24,189 bases of DNA, taken from an uncultured Lachnospiraceae bacterium (GTDB lineage Bacteria > Bacillota > Clostridia > Lachnospirales > Lachnospiraceae). The position numbers and the translations under genes were made by a program. Shown piece by piece: positions 22,400 to 24,189 of this stretch (the first letter of the stretch is position 1; each line of letters opens with the position of its first letter). A model generated the notes under the pieces. That model was not told the origin of the DNA. It saw only the letters and a program-made list of their open reading frames with translations, and searched no databases. Where the stretch lies: NCBI GenBank assembly GCA_910579685.1, contig CAJTVN010000049.1, forward strand, positions 1 to 24,189, given 5' to 3'.

Positions 22400-22444
22400 A
22401 AAAAAGCAAACAAATCAATAAAGCAATGAAAACGGAGGAGATTT

Positions 22445-23083
22445 ATGTCTACAGTCTATGTTTATGTTCTTGAAACTTTAGCCGATTGGGAATTGGGTTA
22501 TGTTACTTCGGAGCTACATTCCGGGCGATTTTTCAAAAAGGACGCTGAATGTGTATCGCTTAAAACTGTCAGTTATTCAAAAGAACCAATCCATACAATG
22601 GGAGGGCTAACAGTCATACCCGATTGTTTGATTGATGATGTTGTTGTGAGTGAAACAAGCGTATTGCTATTACCGGGTGCAGATACATGGAATGACCCAA
22701 AACATGGTGCAATCATTAAAAAGGCAAGCGGACTTCTCTCTATAGGAGCTACGGTTGGGGCAATTTGTGGGGCTACTACTGCACTTGCTAATTTTGGATT
22801 GCTGGATAATCGTCGGCATACCAGTAATGGACAGGGTTTTCTTGAAATGTTTTCATCCACCTATAAAGGACAGAGTTTCTATATTGACGAGCCATCTGTA
22901 GCAGATAATAACCTTATTACTGCAAATCCTACAGGCTCTTTGTTGTGGGCAAAACAAATCATTGAGCGTTTAGGAGTTTTTCAATCAGACACACTGGAAT
23001 TTTGGTATGAGTATTTTAGTACCGGGAAAGCGGAATCTTTCTTTGCCCTTATGCAAACATTACCACCTAACAATGAGAAATGA
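22445..23083 (+). CDS. DJ-1/PfpI family protein
   Basis: A 212-aa protein of the DJ-1/PfpI superfamily. The N-terminal strand-helix is VYVYVLETLADWELGYVTSEL. SVLLLPGADTWNDP precedes the nucleophile elbow VGAICGATTALANFGLLD, with the conserved reactive Cys108. HTSNGQGFLE and NLITANPTGSLLWAKQIIE follow. Members include glyoxalase-III-like, deglycase-like and stress proteins; the exact reaction is not predictable here. GGAGGAG, about 6 nt upstream, supports the start. It is divergent from the WYL regulator and sits in the AT-rich accessory segment. Confidence 0.9.
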   Translation: MSTVYVYVLETLADWELGYVTSELHSGRFFKKDAECVSLKTVSYSKEPIHTMGGLTVIPDCLIDDVVVSETSVLLLPGADTWNDPKHGAIIKKASGLLSIGATVGAICGATTALANFGLLDNRRHTSNGQGFLEMFSSTYKGQSFYIDEPSVADNNLITANPTGSLLWAKQIIERLGVFQSDTLEFWYEYFSTGKAESFFALMQTLPPNNEK

Positions 23084-23115
23084 TATATCATCAATAATTT
23101 TGGATAGACAGTTAA

Positions 23116-23337
23116 GGGGAGGGCAGTAAAAATGCTGCCGCCCTGTTATCTCTGTCTGAAAAGAACCGGGAAATCATCTTCCTTTACTTTTTCGGGCATT
23201 ACACACAACAGGAAATCGGGGAAATGTACGGACGTTGCCGGAGTACGACCGGGTATCAAATCCGCAGGACTTTACAGCTCTTGAACAAAGAAATGGAGGT
23301 GCTTTCACATGGGGAATCCGAACCTTTTGCCCTATGA
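23116..23337 (+). pseudogene. C-terminal remnant of a Tn916/Tn1549-type sigma-like factor
   Basis: An open stretch from the stop at 23113-23115 to the TGA at 23335-23337. It encodes a region-4-like helix-turn-helix: AALLSLSEKNREIIFLYFFGHYTQQEIGEMYGRCRSTTGYQIRRTLQLLNKEMEVLSHGE. This is the C-terminal end of the small sigma-70-like proteins found next to an HTH gene in conjugative elements of this type. The N-terminal part is missing and the upstream sequence shows nothing similar, so it is truncated. Its 3' end overlaps the next gene by 29 nt, as in intact elements. A short protein from an internal start (ATG 23224) cannot be excluded. Confidence 0.6.
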
Positions 23338-23521
23338 AACGATTGTCCGGGCGACCAGCGGAGAGCCGGAAGCCGTGGACGAGGTTTTACGGCATTACAG
23401 CAAGCGAATCCGAATCGCCGCCATTGAAAACGGGCATATCGACAGGGATACAGAGGACAGCATAAAATCCCGGCTGGTTGCAGCCCTGTTTAAGTTCCGC
23501 TTTGATGAACAGGAAGTATAA
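23309..23521 (+). CDS. Small helix-turn-helix protein of conjugative-element type
   Basis: A 70-aa protein starting NPNLLPYETIVRATSGEPEAVDEVLRHYSKRIRIAA and ending IKSRLVAALFKFRFDE. It matches the short HTH (HTH_16-like) proteins encoded after the sigma-like factor in Tn916/Tn1549-family elements. They are thought to act in element regulation. GGAGG (23295-23299), 9 nt upstream, supports the ATG. It overlaps the sigma remnant. In intact elements excisionase and integrase genes commonly follow; here a CPBP protease gene follows instead, suggesting rearrangement. Confidence 0.8.
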   Translation: MGNPNLLPYETIVRATSGEPEAVDEVLRHYSKRIRIAAIENGHIDRDTEDSIKSRLVAALFKFRFDEQEV

Positions 23522-23526
23522 GAAAT

Positions 23527-23558
23527 CGCTTTCGTTTTTGAAAAAGCGGATATATAAT
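23527..23558 (+). promoter_or_regulatory. Possible promoter of the CPBP protease gene, with short hairpin
   Basis: TATAAT (23553-23558) lies about 60 nt before the CPBP start, with only a poor -35 (TTTCGT, 23530-23535). A 6-bp inverted repeat CGCTTT (23527-23532) / AAAGCG lies between this -10 and the HTH gene. Weak evidence. Confidence 0.3.
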
Positions 23559-23619
23559 AAAGTAGCGAAAAATCGGGATTTATAAGCGTTACTGATACAA
23601 ATTTTCGGAGGGAATGTTT

Positions 23620-24189
23620 ATGTTTTTTTCAGTAGTATTAATCTTGTTGATTGCCATTGTATTCAGAAAACGGAAAATGGACAAAACAGGACAACAGAAA
23701 TCTGATGAAATAGAATATTTGTCCAAAAATAAAAAGGAACTCATTTTCGGCTTAGCATGGTATATATTTTATTTTATGCTGTCTTACATAAGCTGTGCTT
23801 TTCAGGTCGATATCATAAATGAATTATCAAACTGGTTGTTTCTGGTTCTCTTTCCCCTCCTGATTATCGCTGTTTTCAGAAAAGAGAAAATAATACAAAC
23901 CTTGAAAGAATCAGGCTTAAGATATTTTGAGAGAAAAACCGTATTAAGGATACTATTGATTTGTGCTGCATACCAAGGTGTTATTATCCTTGTCTTTGGT
24001 TTAGGGGGATTTTGTTTTAATATAACGAATATTCTCCACATATTAGTAAAACTTCCAGTATTTTTTTGCCTGATGATACTTACAGCAGCATTTACGGAAG
24101 AATTTTTCTTCAGGGGCATTCTGCAAAGGACTATGATGGATTCACTAAAAAAGCCATATCTGGTCATACTGCTTACTGGCATTCTGTTT
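23620..24189 (+). CDS. CPBP family intramembrane protease (3' end outside window)
   Basis: The first 190 codons of an open frame running off the window edge. It shows several hydrophobic segments (about residues 1-14, 45-63, 73-90, 112-130 and 140-155). The CPBP/Abi motif is TEEFFFRGILQR, with Glu160, Glu161 and Arg165 forming EExxxR. The family includes CAAX-type prenyl proteases and bacteriocin self-immunity proteins; the substrate here is unknown. GGAGGG (23607-23612) is 7 nt from the ATG at 23620 but only 1 nt from the in-frame ATG at 23614, so 23620 is preferred. The rest of the motif set (later His residues) is beyond the window. Confidence 0.85.
   Translation, partial: MFFSVVLILLIAIVFRKRKMDKTGQQKSDEIEYLSKNKKELIFGLAWYIFYFMLSYISCAFQVDIINELSNWLFLVLFPLLIIAVFRKEKIIQTLKESGLRYFERKTVLRILLICAAYQGVIILVFGLGGFCFNITNILHILVKLPVFFCLMILTAAFTEEFFFRGILQRTMMDSLKKPYLVILLTGILF

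Larger units (their letters stand above)
21345..24189. mobile_element. AT-rich accessory segment with integrative-element remnants (right end outside window)
   Basis: From about 21345 the sequence becomes markedly AT-rich and gene style changes: a WYL regulator and DJ-1 pair, a sigma-like remnant with its HTH partner as found in Tn916/Tn1549-family elements, and a CPBP protease. The left junction truncates the sensor kinase. No integrase, excisionase or terminal repeats are visible. The exact left boundary is somewhere in 21335-21400. This may be a decayed or partly sequenced conjugative element, or a mosaic of several insertions. Confidence 0.5.

Noticed and set aside
1..24189. CRISPR arrays, tRNA or rRNA genes
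   Set aside because: I saw no regularly spaced repeats and no tRNA cloverleaf or rRNA signature when reading the spacers on both strands.

Overview
The window reads as chromosome of a Gram-positive gut anaerobe of the Clostridia, most likely a Lachnospiraceae member. The reasons are strong AGGAGG-type ribosome binding sites, a transketolase split into two subunits, stand-alone PurO-type IMP cyclohydrolase and AICAR formyltransferase genes in place of bifunctional PurH, a methionine aminopeptidase with an N-terminal SEC-C zinc motif, a clostridial glycerol-3-phosphate dehydrogenase with a BFD-type [2Fe-2S] tail, and a remnant of a Tn916/Tn1549-like conjugative element. The assignment is inferred from gene content; no 16S or marker gene is present.

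Layout. (1) 85-2289 is a cytoplasmic GH36 alpha-galactosidase. (2) 2392-2838 is a small membrane-anchored Mrr-like nuclease-domain protein. It converges on a membrane-anchored DUF885 putative metallopeptidase (2850-4700, minus strand), and both 3' ends lie in one perfect palindrome. (3) 4861-10194 is a tight six-gene run: transketolase N and C subunits, ribulose-phosphate 3-epimerase, methionine aminopeptidase, IMP cyclohydrolase and AICAR formyltransferase. It joins the non-oxidative pentose-phosphate pathway (ribose-5-phosphate supply) to the last two steps of IMP synthesis. (4) 10378-16829 is a glycerol operon: a GlpA-like FAD dehydrogenase, a FAD oxidoreductase fused to DUF1667, glycerol kinase, an unrecognised 460-aa protein with a TTG start, and a Nudix hydrolase. 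It has a good promoter, a 5'-terminal leader hairpin and a hairpin at its end. (5) 16966-20247 is a second GH36 alpha-galactosidase followed by a LacI-family regulator. Both alpha-galactosidase genes are preceded by the same 19-nt dyad; its four differences between copies are two compensatory base-pair changes.

(6) From about 20244 the base composition falls. A UPF0175-like protein overlaps the LacI stop, followed by the membrane part and then the histidine-box part of an AgrC/GHKL-type sensor kinase. The kinase is split into two frames and loses its ATPase domain at a junction near 21335-21400. (7) From there to the window end is an AT-rich accessory segment: a WYL-domain regulator divergent from a DJ-1/PfpI protein with a dyad operator between them, the C-terminal remnant of a sigma-like factor, its HTH partner typical of Tn916/Tn1549-family elements, and a CPBP intramembrane protease cut by the window edge.

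Most of the window is metabolic core with some unusual regulation and domain architecture. I did not find a convincing complete new system. The most promising leads are the covarying element ahead of the two alpha-galactosidases, the leader hairpin and tiny ORF ahead of the glycerol operon, the unknown fourth gene of that operon, and the UPF0175-kinase pair interrupted by the island.
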